Below are positions 28,988 to 42,039 of a stretch of 64,000 bases of DNA, piece after piece. Location: the NCBI RefSeq assembly GCF_020882245.1, contig NC_083600.1:18786001-18850000 (forward strand), written 5' to 3'. The notes under the pieces were generated by a model. That model was not told the DNA's origin and did no database searches. It saw only the letters and a program-made list of their open reading frames with translations. The translations under genes were made by a program, and so were the position numbers. Position 1 is the stretch's first letter; each line of letters begins with the position of its first letter. This DNA is from Rhopalosiphum padi. Taxonomy: Eukaryota; Arthropoda; Insecta; Hemiptera; Aphididae.

Positions 28988-30067
28988 GTAAGTATATACT
29001 CTTCCTATAAATTATTTTATGAAATAACTGAAAATCAAATCACTTATTTTATACTTATATGTATATCAGAGCGTTCACTAAGGAACATTCTTGTTTTCTA
29101 ATATGTTTTTACTGTACCGTATACATTATATTCATTGAGCATTTATTATTATTATATTATTATATTGTATTATCCTTAAATACTTCCTACATAAAATATA
29201 CGTAAAATATAATTTTTATATTGTTCTCCTCTAAAGTTAAAGTTTAGAAATAGTTTTCTAATAAATTTGGTACAGTTAGTAAACTTGGTACAGTATACTC
29301 AACCTAACTATTCATTAAGTCAATCAAAAACTAAAAATTAATTATTTAAAATATGTGCTTTCGTATTTCTTAAAAAAACGCTTAGGTAATTTACAGGACT
29401 AATTTTAATTGAATTACTAATTAACATTAAGTATTCAAATAGTTAGGTAAACTTTAAAATTAAGGCTGAAGGCGGGTATATTATGTAGAATGTATCTATA
29501 TATATGGTTGACCAGAGGTTATATTTACGAGAACAAACACTGTGAGGCAATCGTTTTATATATGTATGTAGAGCTTGAATAATTACCAAAACTACAGACT
29601 CGATTTCCATGCGGTTTTATTATACATTGTAGATAATTTTTCAAATGAGAATATATAGACTATGTATACTACTGACCTAAATCATTTTCTCTAAAGCTAA
29701 GCGGTTAAAAGTGTTGGTGCTATCTGTTAAGTTTTTTATGATTAATTTTTTTATTTCTAAGCAATTATTATCTACCCGGTGAAGTTAGTATATAATATAA
29801 ATTTAATATTAAATTATGTATAATAAACTGTGTGTGTACATTTAAAATAATTAGTATTCGGTATCATGATCCGCAGCGTAGGTAATAAAAAGTGTAGAAT
29901 AATATACGTATAGTATAGTAAGTAAGGTGGAAATTTAATTATTAAATGTTATCTTAACCGTTAAATGAATTCGTGTACTTTATCCACGAATGGGGATATA
30001 CAAAAGGAATATTATTTTCAATACCGTATGGTCTCTTGGGATGAAGTTGCCTAAAGCGCTTACTACA

Positions 30068-30496
30068 TTACATTATAATATGAGTATCATGGATAAATTG
30101 TATGACGTATGGTCTGTATGGATAAGAGGATAGAAGAGATGATTTCTGCGCATTGTTTAATTTACCGAAAAATTGGAAGCCGGACAAACTGAAACTTTCG
30201 TTCAAAAAGTTCGTAAGCTCATTATTTTCTGTCGCGGGTATACTATGGAAAGTTCGATTGGGTTCTTTTGGATCGAGGTTTCGAATAATATTCAACAAAA
30301 GACCCAAACCATCAAAAAAAAAATGAAATAAAATAAATATTATTAATTTTTTTCCAGTAACACACCTCTTTTGTATGTGCAGACCGTAGTAGAAAAGAGA
30401 CATATTTGTCGATATTTCGGTACCAGTCACGCGCTTAATCAACACGTCTATTGACGATGAATCTTGAATAAAGACTTGACCCTTCGTGATTTTTTT
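30068..30496 (-). pseudogene. Unidentified 142-codon open frame, antisense in receptor intron 1
   Basis: The frame is open from just after a TAA (30497-30499) to the stop at 30068-30070. It contains KGQVFIQDSSSIDVLIKRVT followed by GTEISTN, and later FLNESFSLSGFQFFGKLN, which read like a folded protein. It lacks an initiating ATG (the first in-frame Met is 33 codons in) and the frame is cut upstream at a run of nine A, beyond which other frames stay partly open (for example HFVFPYKK). This fits a decayed gene or mobile or integrated element copy. I cannot name the family. Confidence 0.4.
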
Positions 30497-33400
30497 TTAT
30501 ATGGAAAAACAAAATGAATAGGCCTTGGCATATGGACTCGAGGGAACAACCGCATACCCTTTTAAGAGACTTCTCTAATGGAGATGCAAGTCGTTGAGTA
30601 CAATAAATCGTGTAAGTCGTAAGCAATAAAGGTGTGAAAATAAATGGACACATCTTATTGTAACACACGCAGTGAAAATGTCTGTACGTGGACGACTCAA
30701 CAGAAGTATCAATGTGCTTTTATACAGTGATTCCGCTATTTCGCTAAAGCCGACTGTGAAACAATTAACACTAGCAATATTCTGGCGTTTTGAAGTATCC
30801 TCAAGGGAAATGCCAGTAAATAGTATTTATAAAGAGAAACATCTCGAAGTACTAAAATTACTTTCTCTGAAATAGAAACGTACTGTATGCTTTGTACACG
30901 ACATGAATGTAATAAAATATAAAAATTGTATATAGTGTGAGGTTCATAATTTCATATGAAATAGAAATATTTATATATTTCAATGTGAAATAAAAACATT
31001 ATAAACTGAAAATACGCATACTATAAGCATTAGCACGAACTTGGTAATATCATATTACATAATTTAAATTCTTACATACGACCACACGACCATAACATAA
31101 TTATTATTATTATTGCCGAAGTAACTCCTATTAATTTGATCTTTTATTTTTGATTATTGCATTGTAATTTCACTGTAATAAATTAAATATTATTTTTAAA
31201 ATGTTGATGGGAATTTTTATACGATAACAATTAATTAACTTCAACGACTACTAAAAATATTTTAAATTTGGATAATGTTAATAAAGTAATTTAATACATT
31301 AACATAATTATTCATAATATTATTTAATTTAAACATTTAATTATACGATCAGTATTAAAAAATATTTATCACATTTTATTTGATGGTAAATTAGACATTT
31401 TTTTAGATCTAATGATATATTATTGTTATTATAAAAATGATTACTTTTCAAAAATAATAACATGTTTAGTGTTGTATTATGATTTATAATTATTTTTGAA
31501 GTATTTGTTTTTAAAATGCTAAAATTTAAAAAATAATAATGTTAGCAAGCGCTTAAAAACTTTATTTTTAATAAGCATTTATAAGATGTCATTTTTGAAA
31601 ATATATTTAATTTTAAACACAGACAACTTTGTATTAGTTCCATTAAACAAAACTACAATTTATTGATTTTGTTGACACACACGAAGAAAGATCCCGTTAA
31701 TTTATTATTAAATTGTAACTTGTAAGATTAATCGAAATAGTTTAATTGTTTAAACATAGTCGTACTTAAAACCATTCCTTTTGTCGAGCTTCTCCACAGT
31801 TTGTCTGAAGTTACTTTAAATATATAGACAGTGAAATATTATGAAACCAAAAAGTTTTTTTTACACTTATGATGAAGTTCAAATTTTCAAATTTATACAA
31901 TATGGTACTTTAATATAAGCTATAACTAGTTTATTAAAATTACATATATATTATTTACTTGGTATTTTTTTAAATATCAACAAGATTGTTGTATTATTTA
32001 TGAAAGGTCATTTTTATAGAGCAGTACCTGCTTTATTTTCAAACAAATTTCAATATTAAAGTAAATAACTAAACATTTATATTTTGTATTAAAATATAAA
32101 TATTATCATTATGCATTGTCTTAAACAACAACAAAATGTATACTAAAAATAATAATAAAAACCAAATATCAAATTGTTTTAATCTTAATTGAATTTTTTC
32201 TTTTATTCGTTTATTGTCACAACATCATGGAATAACGATTTACATTAAATTAAAATGTGATTATATAAGATGAAATATATATAATATTATTATAAAAAAA
32301 TACAATGACTTAAATTTATTCTTCGCGATAGTCCCGAGATTGTGTCCATGATTGGAAACGTTGAGATTTCGACTTCAATTACTACTACAAAACTATATTA
32401 GCATATTCTGAGAGATGTAATAATATAACGGAGTTTAAGTTTACTAGTTATTCATGAAAAGATCACAAGTAATGAATATCACATTATACAACTAATTGCT
32501 ATAATAGATTTATTTACTCAAAATCTTAAATTTTAAAAGCTTTTCTATATATTTTTTTTTATAATATCATCCTATTTTTCCCATACTTTAAAATGTTATT
32601 TTACACTAAAAGATTTAGTAAAGCCTTTGAAGACTAAAAACAAATTTAATAGGATTTTAAAATAAAACGAGAATGAGGTACTTACTTATATATATTATAT
32701 TGTATAGAAACTTATAAGTACAAAATTGTATCAAACATTCTTAAGTTATAAACTATTAAAAATTTATTATTTTTACTTATGAATACAATATTAATGTAAA
32801 GTTTGACTTTCGACAGGTTAAATTAAAATTATTAATTCAAAATAAGTTTAAAATAGTAAAATATATATTTAAATTTCTAATTTAAAAAGTAGAGTGGTAA
32901 TAAACAATAAAAATATAGTTAAATGTATTTATCAAATATAGGTTTTAGTTACATATTTTATTTAGAAATGTGAATTATTTTTATTGTAAATATCGATTGC
33001 ACTAGTCATACCCAGATGGTCAGCTAGCAATTAGAAAATATTTATATTGTAGACATATGTTTTCCTTGTGTTCTTGGAAATATTTAGTTTAAATATATTT
33101 TGGCAATAATATGCTTATATTTTATGAACAAACGTATATTTAAAAATAACATTTAAAACATATTGTAATAATATGTTGTTCACGTCCTTAAGAGAATATT
33201 GTAGGAATAACATCAATAACATTTACGTTGAAAATATTTGTAGAAACATTAGATAGGTAAAAATATTGAGTCAACTAACTTCTATAATTATTAAGAATAT
33301 AATACAATTATTGTTATAGTAAATTATATTAATAATATATGAACTAGTTGTTTTTTGGGTAGACAATATATTAGGTATAATTGTGCATTTGTATCAATAA

Positions 33401-33616
33401 ATCAAAAATGATTTATTTACACATATAGTTGGCTCTTAGTACTGTGTAACTGTATAACAAAAAATATTTAAAATATTATTGTTAAAATAATGAAAAATAA
33501 TGATTCCACCATGTGTTTTATTTTTATATAAATAAATTTCTTTATTTCTTTTTTTATTTATAAGTATTATTTAAACATAAAACAACTATTATCTTTATAA
33601 CTATTATAGTATATTA

Positions 33617-33850
33617 TCTATACTAATATATAAAATGATAGCGTTTGTTTATATATTCGGGATAAACTCCAAAACTATTTATTCAATCGTCGTGCAATTT
33701 TTTGAAATTAAAGAAGACATCACAGAGAATGACATAGGCATAAATTTAGTCCGTTAAAATTAATAAATAATTAGTTATTATTAATTAAAATAAACGTATA
33801 AATTGTATACCTATATATATTATTACGGTGGCCCGCGGGTTTCCAGCTAC
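33617..33850 (+). mobile_element. Non-autonomous Helitron-like element, copy 1 (3' end mutated)
   Basis: It begins A|TCTATACTAATAT, the style of start seen in arthropod Helitrons. Its first ~165 bases match copy 2 at 34357 with few differences. The right end has a GC palindrome (CCCGCGGG, 33832-33839) followed by a terminal CTAC where CTAG/CTRR is expected. It has no terminal inverted repeats and no coding capacity, so any movement would have depended on a RepHel protein encoded elsewhere. Its right part differs from that of copy 2, so the two belong to related but distinct subfamilies, or one was recombined. Confidence 0.6.
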
Positions 33851-34066
33851 CTGTAACCTGACCTTTTTTCTTTTGTATGTGTTTTATCGGCGAGTAGGTA
33901 TGAATAATTGTTCCGATAAGTAAAATGCTTTCCGTACCATGTTATTTCAACAATTTTCTTATCATAGGTTTATATATTAGGTACTAATATTGTTATATAT
34001 TATACTAGCGTGTCTGTTTAGTTAGCATTTATCACTCGAAGAGACAAGTTCGTTGGTACATTATGT

Positions 34067-34299
34067 CAGCGGCGGCCCAAGGCACGGGCGAACTGGGCGG
34101 TCGCACTGGACGCCTCCAGAATTGTGGCGCCGGAAGCGCATTTGTAGGTGCTCAAAAAATTGTAAAAACTTATGATGTTTTAGTAAAAAAAATTTTTTAA
34201 TAATAACGGTGTGTAATAATTCCATTTATTTATAATAATAAATTGTTATATATTTAAGCTATATTTTTAAGGGCGCCATAATATCTTTGACCGGCACTG
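34067..34299. mobile_element. hAT-like MITE between the two Helitron copies
   Basis: The left end CAGCGGCGG and the right end CCGGCACTG (inverted: CAGTGCCGG) form an imperfect terminal inverted repeat of hAT type. The flanking 8-mers are cattatgt (34059-34066) and tataatgt (34300-34307), matching at 6 of 8 positions, which fits the 8-bp duplication of hAT elements after decay. The first 90 bases are strikingly GC-rich for this locus. It is about 233 bp and non-coding. Confidence 0.6.
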
Positions 34300-34356
34300 T
34301 ATAATGTTTCGCTTATACTTAAATGTTAGTATGGAATTAGTTACATATTTAATTAA

Positions 34357-34560
34357 TCTATACTAATATGTAAAATATTAGCGTTTGTTTATATATTCGG
34401 GATAAACTCCAAAACTATTTATTCAATCGTCGTGCAGTTTTTTTAAATTAAAGAAGACATCACAGAGAAGGTTTTAGACATAAATTTAGTGCGATAAAGT
34501 TAATAAATAATTAGTTATTATTAATTAAAATCTTTGGTGGAGCCGAGACGGGTATGCTAG
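34357..34560 (+). mobile_element. Non-autonomous Helitron-like element, copy 2
   Basis: This 204-bp element starts TCTATACTAATATG just after an A and ends GCTAG just before a T, the A|TC...CTAG|T insertion signature of Helitrons. A small hairpin (CCG at 34543-34545, CGG at 34549-34551) lies just inside the 3' end, as the family requires. It shares the first ~165 bases with the element at 33617 in the same orientation. No open frame is present. Confidence 0.75.
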
Positions 34561-35599
34561 TATATTATATATATATATATATATATTAATAAAATACCTA
34601 TTCATAATAATATGATAATATAATATGTTTTAGTTGGTTCACAGCTTTATAGCTATACAAATAACACAGATTAAATTCAATCTGTGTATATATTCAATTG
34701 TTACCTATATATTAGGCATTAAGGCTATATCTGTAGAGCTTTATTAATATATTATATTTAATATTAAATAATATTTAATAACTAACTAATACCATTATAC
34801 TAACTATACTCACGATTAAATTATATAAACACTATTACTTATTAAGTATATTTAGAATATCTGAATTTTATTATCACTTACAGACAATCAAATAATATAT
34901 TATTAGATAATATTACTACATAACCACAGAATAAATTAAATAAATAATTTTATTGTTTTTAAATGTAAGTTACATTATGTAACTATATTATAATATGTTA
35001 TTGTCTACTGTCTAGTGTCTATACTTATGGTATAAAAAATAAAAATAGAGGTAAAATTTTAGGTTTATACCAGAAATCCTAGAGAGTCTACTAAAGCTGG
35101 TAGGTAATTATTATTTGGATTAAATAAATATAGTTATTTCATTACTTTCGTTCTAATTAAGTCATTTTTTATCAATAAATAGATTTACTGGAATAAATGT
35201 AAATGACACACAATCTTAACATATATTATTATACTATATATTAGATTAGATATTGTACATTTATAAATTTAATTTATTGAATGTTAGGTACAAATTATAA
35301 TTTACAATAATGCATCCTAATATATTTTTCATACTTATATTTTACTTAATTTAACTAAAAACATAGTTATTACTTTATTAGTTACCAGAAAATATAGAGA
35401 ATACAATAGAAAGTTAACTATATAATACCTGTAAGTTAAATAGATAGAAATAACATGACTAAAATATATAAAATATAAATATTCCTTTATCAAATATATG
35501 TACCAATGTACTATACCATCACCAATTACCATAATTATTTACCTAGCGTTTATAGAATATATGTGCATTTTATAGTCGTTTGAGTAGAGCGATAATTGA

Positions 35600-36760
35600 A
35601 TTGATTTTAGAATTATGTGTATGTATGTATGTGTGTGTGTGTGTGTGTGTGCGTATGTGGGTGTGTAACCGGTGTGTATTTCTGGTAACAAATTGAATCT
35701 ATAGTTTGTACATTTGTGAGGTAAAATTAATTGGAAATTAAATGAAAATCTACAGATATTGTTACGCGAAACTAGTTTTTGACAAAATCAATTTCATTTT
35801 TTTTTTTTTTTTTGTGGAACTCAAAAACAAATAACCATAGATACATGTATTTTTCACCAAATGTTTATGTTGACAAAATGTGGACTCTTTATGGGATATT
35901 TATAAATAGTTGAAACATTTATTTTATTTCATTTAAATTTCGATGAAAATATTTCGCTGGGTCAAAATATTTGGAAATATAATACGAAATTCCTTATGAA
36001 TTGTTCATTAGCCTTTTAAAAAAATATAGAGAAATAAATAGTTATATAAATTGTATACATATTCAAATTTTGAATTTTGAAGAAATTCATAAGTTTTTTA
36101 TGGCTATTTGAAGTTCTAATTTTAGTGTTATTGGATATTCACCCGTTATTATAACTATTGCTCCTCAAACGGTTTTTGATATTTTATTGTAATTCAAAAA
36201 TAAATAACTGAAAATACTTGAAATCTTACCAATTGTTTATATTATTATTTTTTATACATGAAAAAATTATAATATAATATTGTATGTGTATATCATTATT
36301 AAAATATTTTTACCATTTTTTTAAAGTTATTAAATTTATAGATGTTTGATATTTTAAAATTTCTTAGTTATGTTTCTATAAAAAAATGTTGTTTGGTCAA
36401 AAATTTTGAAAATTTCTAGCTCAAGATCCCACATAAGTTTTTCTTATAAATATATATATAATAATTTAAAATGCATATCCTAAATTTATTTTTATAAGTA
36501 AGTTTACCAACATTTTGACAAAATCCCATCGAAATCACGAAAATTTGCAAATTGTTTTCAATTTAAAATTTAAAACTTTTAATTAAAGGCTTGAAAAGAT
36601 AATTGAAATTCCTTATTATTAGTTCATAATTAAATTTAAAAAATATATGTATACATTTTTATGGATATATTAATTTGACAGAATTTGATATTTAAACGAA
36701 GAATTAGATATAATTTAAACTATTTTTTTTTTTTTTTATTTTGTAATCCAAAAATATTAT
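35600..36760 (+). repeat. Iterated AT-rich repeat module, three diverged units
   Basis: Units start near 35776, 36168 and 36715. Each contains a poly-T run followed by GTAACTCAAAAA-like sequence, then (in the first two) a 'TTACCA..TGTTTAT' block and a 'GGTCAAAAATnTTGAAAAT' block. A (GT)n-bearing leader at 35617-35667 precedes them. The same modules recur at 47730-48235, so this is a dispersed family with internal tandem duplication, not unique intron sequence. Short open frames inside are chance. Confidence 0.55.
35617..35667 (+). repeat. (GTAT)n(GT)n microsatellite
   Basis: A run of gtat units followed by about 11 GT units and imperfect GT-rich sequence. It forms the leader of the iterated module at 35600. 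Confidence 0.9.
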
Positions 36761-37179
36761 TTATAGGGTTGTTTAGTAACTTGTACGTAAGTACATCAGT
36801 ATATTTTTATACACAAAGTCACAGTGACATTTTCAATACATTTAGATTAATTTTAAGTTATTGTCTATTTATACAACCGACGTATTGACGCCGTTCCAGT
36901 GTAATTCGGTATAACTCAAAAGTTAATAACAACAATAAACTATATAAATATATATATTATAATATTATAATAAATGAATTATTGTTTTCGACAAAATTAA
37001 ATCAATCTAACGTAATATTATAATAACACAAATATATCAAAATAAATTTATCTAACAGCAGTATGAATATTAGATAACATATCGAAGGCTTACTTACAGT
37101 CTCGGATCAGAATTTATTGTTTTTCGTATAAATTGATAAATCATTAAATTTAATTGTACAGTAACTTATTCGACAACTA

Positions 37180-38170
37180 CTGGACGACCGAGCGTTACCG
37201 AATTGCCCGCATTTTTTTAATTTAAAATAATCGTCCTGACGTTTTTTGATTTTATCGGTCGTGTAAAATATGTGTAGTATACCTCTTCAATTTGAATTTC
37301 GGATTTTTTGTTCATCTCATCGCAAACAAATCGAAAAGAAGCAAGTATAATTAAATCTCGTCACGGCGCTTTGTTGGTCTATCGTACGTATCTATAATGC
37401 TAATGTATGTCGGATACATTATATTAAAATGTACGAAGTACCTACGCGTATCGAGACGTATTACCACCCGAATCCACTTCAAAATCTATACAGTGCCGTG
37501 TAAACCGAAGTCGGCCGAGTCGAGCTTTACGAAAACTAGTCCTCGAGTCGTTTAATATGTTGTTTTACACAGTAGTCGATATAATAATACACTATGTAAA
37601 ATGAAAAACCGGTCATATGGAACGTTGCGTATGCACACACACAAGCACACTAGACGGATTTAGTTAAAACGTTGGCACCGACGTATGGTTGGTGTTTCGG
37701 AAACGTATAGTAGCTAGGTAATATGGTGATATATTAATTCCGCGCCGAAGCCTGCAATATCATGTTATTTAGTTTCCTGCTACACACAAACACACACACG
37801 CGCGCGCGCGCATACACAAAATCGCATTGTGATTTCCTCCTCCGCACAAGGTACTTATACAATATTATACATACTTCATTGTTCGGCCCGTCAACAGCTA
37901 TTATTATACATGGCACATGTCGCAAGTTTCCGTGACATCTCTTCAGCGCGGTTTAAAGTTTAGCATAAAACTATTTTCTTGATATGCACATATCGGTCTA
38001 AACGCACGAGCTATACGGGGTAGTCGGAGAAAACGAAAACGATGCTCACCGTCATATAGGTAGATACATACTTACGTTTACTAAAATATATAATATGAGT
38101 ATATAATATATATATATAGGCTTGCGCGCACCGACAGGATGCAGCAGCAGCAATGGATGCAAAGTACAGG
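37180..38170. promoter_or_regulatory. GC-richer, CpG-rich patch inside intron 1
   Basis: Composition rises clearly (for example gtcggccgagtcgagcttta near 37512). It contains a CA/CG alternating tract and a CAG-repeat ATG at 38139 that opens only a 26-codon frame. It may be an intronic enhancer or alternative promoter. No exon with splice sites and a useful frame was found. Confidence 0.25.
37791..37818. repeat. 28-bp alternating purine-pyrimidine (CA)n(CG)n tract
   Basis: The tract cacacacacg, cgcgcgcgcg, catacaca alternates pyrimidine and purine without a break. Such sequence favours Z-DNA and is a polymorphic microsatellite. Confidence 0.9.
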
Positions 38171-38655
38171 GCGATTAGTGATTACATGCATTTCAATGTT
38201 TACACTATATAGTCATTAATTCAAAAGTTGTTATTATTGTTACATAAATCGATGTCGTTAAAAAACACGTTTTTACGATTTTTTAAACTAAAACACCACA
38301 TTTTTTAATAACATAAATCCCGAAGTAGAATATTATATTTCAAACGAATATTTAAGCCATAGTTTTACGTGCGTTTAGAGTTTAAATTAATAGTGAATCA
38401 ACATTCTGTAAGGTAAATCTGTGTTTATCTAAACTTTAGTTCTAATTTGTAAACTTACAACTCACCGTAATTAACTAATCGTAAAAATAAACCGTAATAT
38501 GAAATTAAAAATACATTTTTTTCATTCGAATAAGTAAAACCGTTCAAAATAACAACGATAGAGTTATTGTTTTTCAATGACATAAAATTATGTAAAAAAG
38601 TATTTACAATAAAGTTAAATTCTTATGCAAACACTTAAATAGATCACCTTGTATA
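38165..38655. mobile_element. Possible TIR element of the acaAGGTGAT family
   Basis: The left end tacagggcgattagtg and the right end cacttaaatagatcacctt followed by gta are imperfect inverse complements over about 12 bases. The right end also matches the block at 4423 inverted. The 490-bp interior is non-coding. The left end overlaps a tiny open frame starting at the CAG-repeat ATG at 38139. Confidence 0.4.
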
Positions 38656-38819
38656 TTGTACGCGTTTCGGCTTAACGCCTTCTCGTGTTATTATTTTTTT
38701 TCTCTATGTTAACAATCTCACTGCGTTGACTTTTCATAAATTACCTTTTTCGAGTTTGTTAACTTTAAACTTTACTTGGAAGAACGTTCGTTAGGCATTT
38801 AGGTAGGTTATAGGTTAGA

Positions 38820-38838
38820 TGTGTGTGTGTGTGTGTGT
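38820..38838 (+). repeat. (TG)n microsatellite
   Basis: Nine to ten TG units, followed by gtgcgcgtatatgtata. Another shorter (TG)n run lies at about 53995-54009. Confidence 0.9.
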
Positions 38839-40090
38839 TTGTGCGCGTATATGTATAAGCCGTGGACCTCTGCATGTACCCGGTAGGGAGTCTCGAAGTT
38901 GTATATTGTGTTATAAAATGTGTACGTACTAATTGTGTCTCTCCAAGCACATTCGTCCCGCGAGTAGGTATTATATTATATTATGTAATAATAAATACAA
39001 GTGTGTATTTTTCATTATAATTTCATCTTTTCTCCGTCGTCCAAGAGTTTACGTTCAGATCTCTCAGCGGGCACCCATAAACAAATACAATAATAATATA
39101 TATATCAATACGTCCACGTCAAAATTGGAATGTTTGTACAAAGTCTCATAAGTATAACGTTTGTTGTCCGACAAGAATCGATGAATTTACGGCAACGGCA
39201 TGAAAATGTTATTCTTTTCTTTTTTTTATAAAAATAAAGACTTATCGTCAGATGTCTGAATTGGCAATATACCAAAACTTAAGTTGAAATAATATCGTTT
39301 TTTGCTCCAGTCGTTAAAAAATAATAATGAAGAGCTTATCCATATAATATAGATATAAATGTATATATATATAGACTATCGACTGATAATAGAACTTACC
39401 TATTTCATAATATATTTAAATTTCGGAAAATTTTAAAGAAAATTAACACACTCACTAGAGGCAATAATACTATTATTTATCTTTTATTTCTTTTAAATAA
39501 TGTGAACTTTATAAAACTAAAGTGATTACCATAATTCAATTAATTTTGTACTGATGGTTATACGCACTAGTAAACTACACATCAATATCAATCAAAATCG
39601 AAACCTTTTTATCGAAAACTTTTAAGACAAGCTCCAATAACACACACTGTGGCTATATGAATACGATTTAAAAACTTTTTGAACCGATTTTACAAAAATC
39701 GTAATCTTGTAAAAATAACTGTGTAAATAAACTAAAGACGAATTTACTTTTTCAAATGTTTTCCCAACGCTGTATATTTTTTTTTAAAAGACTGAAGTGT
39801 TTTGTATGAACAGTAGTTACACTCGATGAAGCTTAAATGGAATTGGCACAAAATATCAAGCAACAACATGGTTGAATAATCTTGTTAAGAAATCAAAAAA
39901 AAAAAAAATATGCCCTTAAAGTATTCTGGTAGTACACCTTATATAATATAATATAATATATCGAAACAATTTTTTTTATATAATATGCATACACAGAACT
40001 AAAGAAATAGAAAATTTAGGAGTGAATAAGTACATTTTTTTAGAAAGACAATAAATATAGTTTTAGTAGATATTAAGGATTAAATATCTC

Positions 40091-40114
40091 ATATATATAT
40101 ATATATATATATAT
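40091..40114. repeat. (AT)n microsatellite
   Basis: Twelve AT units. Similar shorter AT runs occur at 9572-9589, 34566-34587, 59044-59060 and 61136-61152. Confidence 0.9.
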
Positions 40115-40684
40115 TATTTTTAAATTATTACGCTATACGATTATAAATGTTTAAGTTAAATGCTTAGCATTTAAAAACGATAAAATCTTCTTTTACATTT
40201 TAAAATGTTAAATTAAACTATGCTGATATTTAAAAATTGTCATTTTAATAATATAAACCAAATTATAATATTCAACAACACTATTTTTTCTTACAATAGT
40301 ATCTTCTGGTAACTTTAACAAACTCAAATACTGTGCTTAAAATTTGTCAACAAAAATTTCACCAAAACGTATTTGTATCCTATAGCTATTACTCGTATTT
40401 ATTCTAAAATGTAAGTAACACATTTAAACAAATAAATGACTATGGTATAATAGGTTTGTAGCATTAAATAAATATAAAAATAAACTATTATACTACATAC
40501 TTAGAATATATTTTTTTTGTGCGGTGATAAACTTTTTTCAGTCATTTTTTTTCTGAAAGATTAAAATTAAACTGTTATTAAATCAAAATAATATAATAAC
40601 GTAAATGCCTCATAATAATAATATATAATTTATGTATTATATAGAATTGAGTAATGTGTTTATTCAACTCGGTCAATTTATTAT

Positions 40685-40902
40685 TCACGTAATAACGTCA
40701 GTTTCACACTCAGGCCACACATGGGAATTGTAATCTTGAAAGACAGAAGGAATATGTGAACTTCCACTTGTATCAACTGTTATGTTTGGGTTATGGACAG
40801 CATCACTCTCCTTGCTTCTTGTCAAAATTATACAATGTAATATAGTCTAGTCGAATGTTGCTCGAACGAAATGGTGTTCTCGCTCAAACGATACACGACC
40901 CT
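40685..40902 (-). pseudogene. Antisense coding-like relic with one in-frame TAG
   Basis: Reading the minus strand from an acceptor-like ttttacag at 40903-40910, the frame gives GRVSFEREHHFVRATFD, then TAG (40847-40849), then 53 codons to TGA (40685-40687). These include SKESDAVHNPNITVDTSGSS and HIPSVFQDYNSHVWPECETD. The second part looks like the C-terminus of a real protein. It may be a pseudogene, or a terminal exon if splicing skips the TAG. No homologue is recognised. Confidence 0.35.
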
Positions 40903-41549
40903 CTGTAAAATTTAATCAAAACGGTATATTTTATAAATTCGTTAAAGCAGTACAGATTTAAGACCGACGCGCCATAGAGAAATAAACTAGGTCTACATCA
41001 AAAGCATTCAATAAGTATGTATAGATATCATAAAATTGATACCAGTGTTCTAAACTTTAAAACCCAAACGCATTTATCAAATAACTAGATCATAAATAAT
41101 AAATTAGTAGAAATTAAATTGTTCGTTCGAAAAAAAACAACACTGTAGCTCGTAAGGGATATATATTATTAATCAATACGTTGGAAATAATAAGGTTAAT
41201 AACCTTGGTACAATTGAAAATTTAGAAAATGGCTAATTATTTCTCATACTTTTTTTTAGCAATATTTTCAGCAGTTTTTTACATTGGAGAAATAGAAGAC
41301 TTTTTTCTAAACATTTGGAAATACATCGGTTGAGAAGGATAAATAAAAAATAATATTATAAAGGCTTAATAATCACATAATAAAATGTTTTTTAAAAAAT
41401 ACAGAGGTATACATCAGATTCATATCATGGTAATCTATGTTATTAAAAAGCAATATTTGTGTGTGCGTAAGCGATCCACAATTAAGTCTATTGCACTCAT
41501 GGTTTTGAAACATGTACAGTGTACATTATACACGGTAATCCTAACGCAA

Positions 41550-41688
41550 TGATGTGCAACTCGAATTTTGCAATTTAAAGAGAGACTCATGCAGGGATTT
41601 ATTGGCGCATGAAAAACAAATATTATTTTGTGTTTATATAGCGTTTCCACTGGTTACAGAAATTTAAATTTAAAAAATAGTTATCACA
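41550..41688 (+). repeat. Diverged direct repeat, copy 1
   Basis: The block tcgaattttgcaatttaaag, then GGATTTATTGG, catgaaaaacaaatatt and CTGGTTACAGAAA matches 42040-42187 in order, with scattered substitutions and small indels. The pair is about 500 bases apart in the same orientation. Origin unknown; a minus-strand open frame over this block is considered chance. Confidence 0.55.
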
Positions 41689-42039
41689 ATTAATGTAATA
41701 TAAAAATATAATATTCAAAAGAAATCAAAATTGCATGACGTATTATTAATAAAATCCGTGTCGGTTAAAGCATAATATATCAAAAAAATATATATAATAT
41801 ATCTGTACCTAGTTTACCTATACATAAAAAAAGTCCCGATTCACTGATTCATAATCAAAATACCTACATCAATACTATTTATTTAATTATTTTATTTAAA
41901 TTAATATCAAGAAGATTACGGCGCCTCACTGAGAAAAACTCGTGTGGAGGTCCGAGGTCATCTTAGTTTACAAATATTCTTAAAGGTAGATATAGGTATA
42001 TGATGTGTGTAGCTAAAGACTCCAATATTTCATGGTAAG

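Noticed and set aside
28883..29101. Second + frame overlapping exon A
   Set aside because: Out of frame with the receptor and running into the intron; a shadow.
38139..38219. Tiny frame starting ATG CAG CAG CAG
   Set aside because: Only 26 codons, overlaps a repeat end, and lacks a convincing donor to link to exon B.
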